Positions 50,109-50,150 of a DNA stretch of 50,150 nucleotides are shown piece after piece (the first letter of the stretch is position 1; each line of letters opens with the position of its first letter). The notes under the pieces were generated by a model. It made no database searches and was not told the origin of the DNA. It saw only the letters and a program-made list of their open reading frames with translations. The DNA comes from Alphaproteobacteria bacterium (GTDB lineage: Bacteria > Pseudomonadota > Alphaproteobacteria > SMXP01): the NCBI GenBank assembly GCA_028285305.1, contig JANQPV010000076.1, positions 1 to 50,150 on the forward strand, written 5' to 3'. The translations under genes were made by a program, and so were the position numbers.

Positions 50109-50150
50109 ACAGACTCTCCGTTTCGCCGAAAGGCCTCGATGGCAGCGTTC

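Overview
The window is a 50 kb stretch in which every gene I can support lies on the minus strand. It looks like a phage-derived structural gene cluster, integrated or episomal, from a Gram-negative bacterium. Lipobox lipoproteins, Sec signal peptides and short-tailed-phage virion genes support the Gram-negative host; an alphaproteobacterium is possible but not shown. I saw no housekeeping genes, tRNA, rRNA, integrase, transposase or CRISPR array. Reading runs from high to low coordinates.

Recognisable virion genes, in transcription order, are: major capsid protein (43762-44718) and a probable head decoration protein (43249-43737); a P22 gp4-like tail adaptor (33194-33892) with an upstream phage protein and a 2OG-Fe(II) oxygenase-like protein; a gp10-like tail nozzle or stabilisation protein (14579-16117); a GNAT protein; a protein with an S74-like chaperone end (12923-14035); a tail fibre (10859-12295); and three copies of a glycine-rich adhesin cassette (about 10.9-4.8 kb). 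Portal, terminase, scaffold, integrase and lysis genes are not in the window.

Between these virion genes sit modules that look like polymorphic toxins with immunity genes. They comprise a 1225-aa protein with a CdiA-CT-like nuclease end and two paralogous small partners; an 818-aa and a 651-aa protein sharing one N-terminus and a linker; a 469-aa cargo protein; an orphan kinase-like toxin tip with DUF4288-like partners; a class-3 lipase with lipoprotein partners; an alpha/beta hydrolase with three tandem membrane-protein partners; and a family of small lipoproteins at 45-50 kb. Two TPR proteins also sit where immunity genes would be expected.

The most striking pattern is repeated at five or six loci. 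Duplicated genes carry along a short remnant of the neighbouring gene, usually the 3' end of the gene just upstream: gp4 ends before cargo genes, fibre ends before adhesins, kinase-toxin ends before DUF4288 genes, hydrolase ends before membrane proteins, and a lipase 5' end after a lipoprotein. These scars show how the locus grew and link each candidate immunity gene to its toxin. My working model, which is inference, is a podovirus-like particle or prophage whose structural operon has become a platform for exchanging toxin tips, immunity genes and receptor-binding adhesins.
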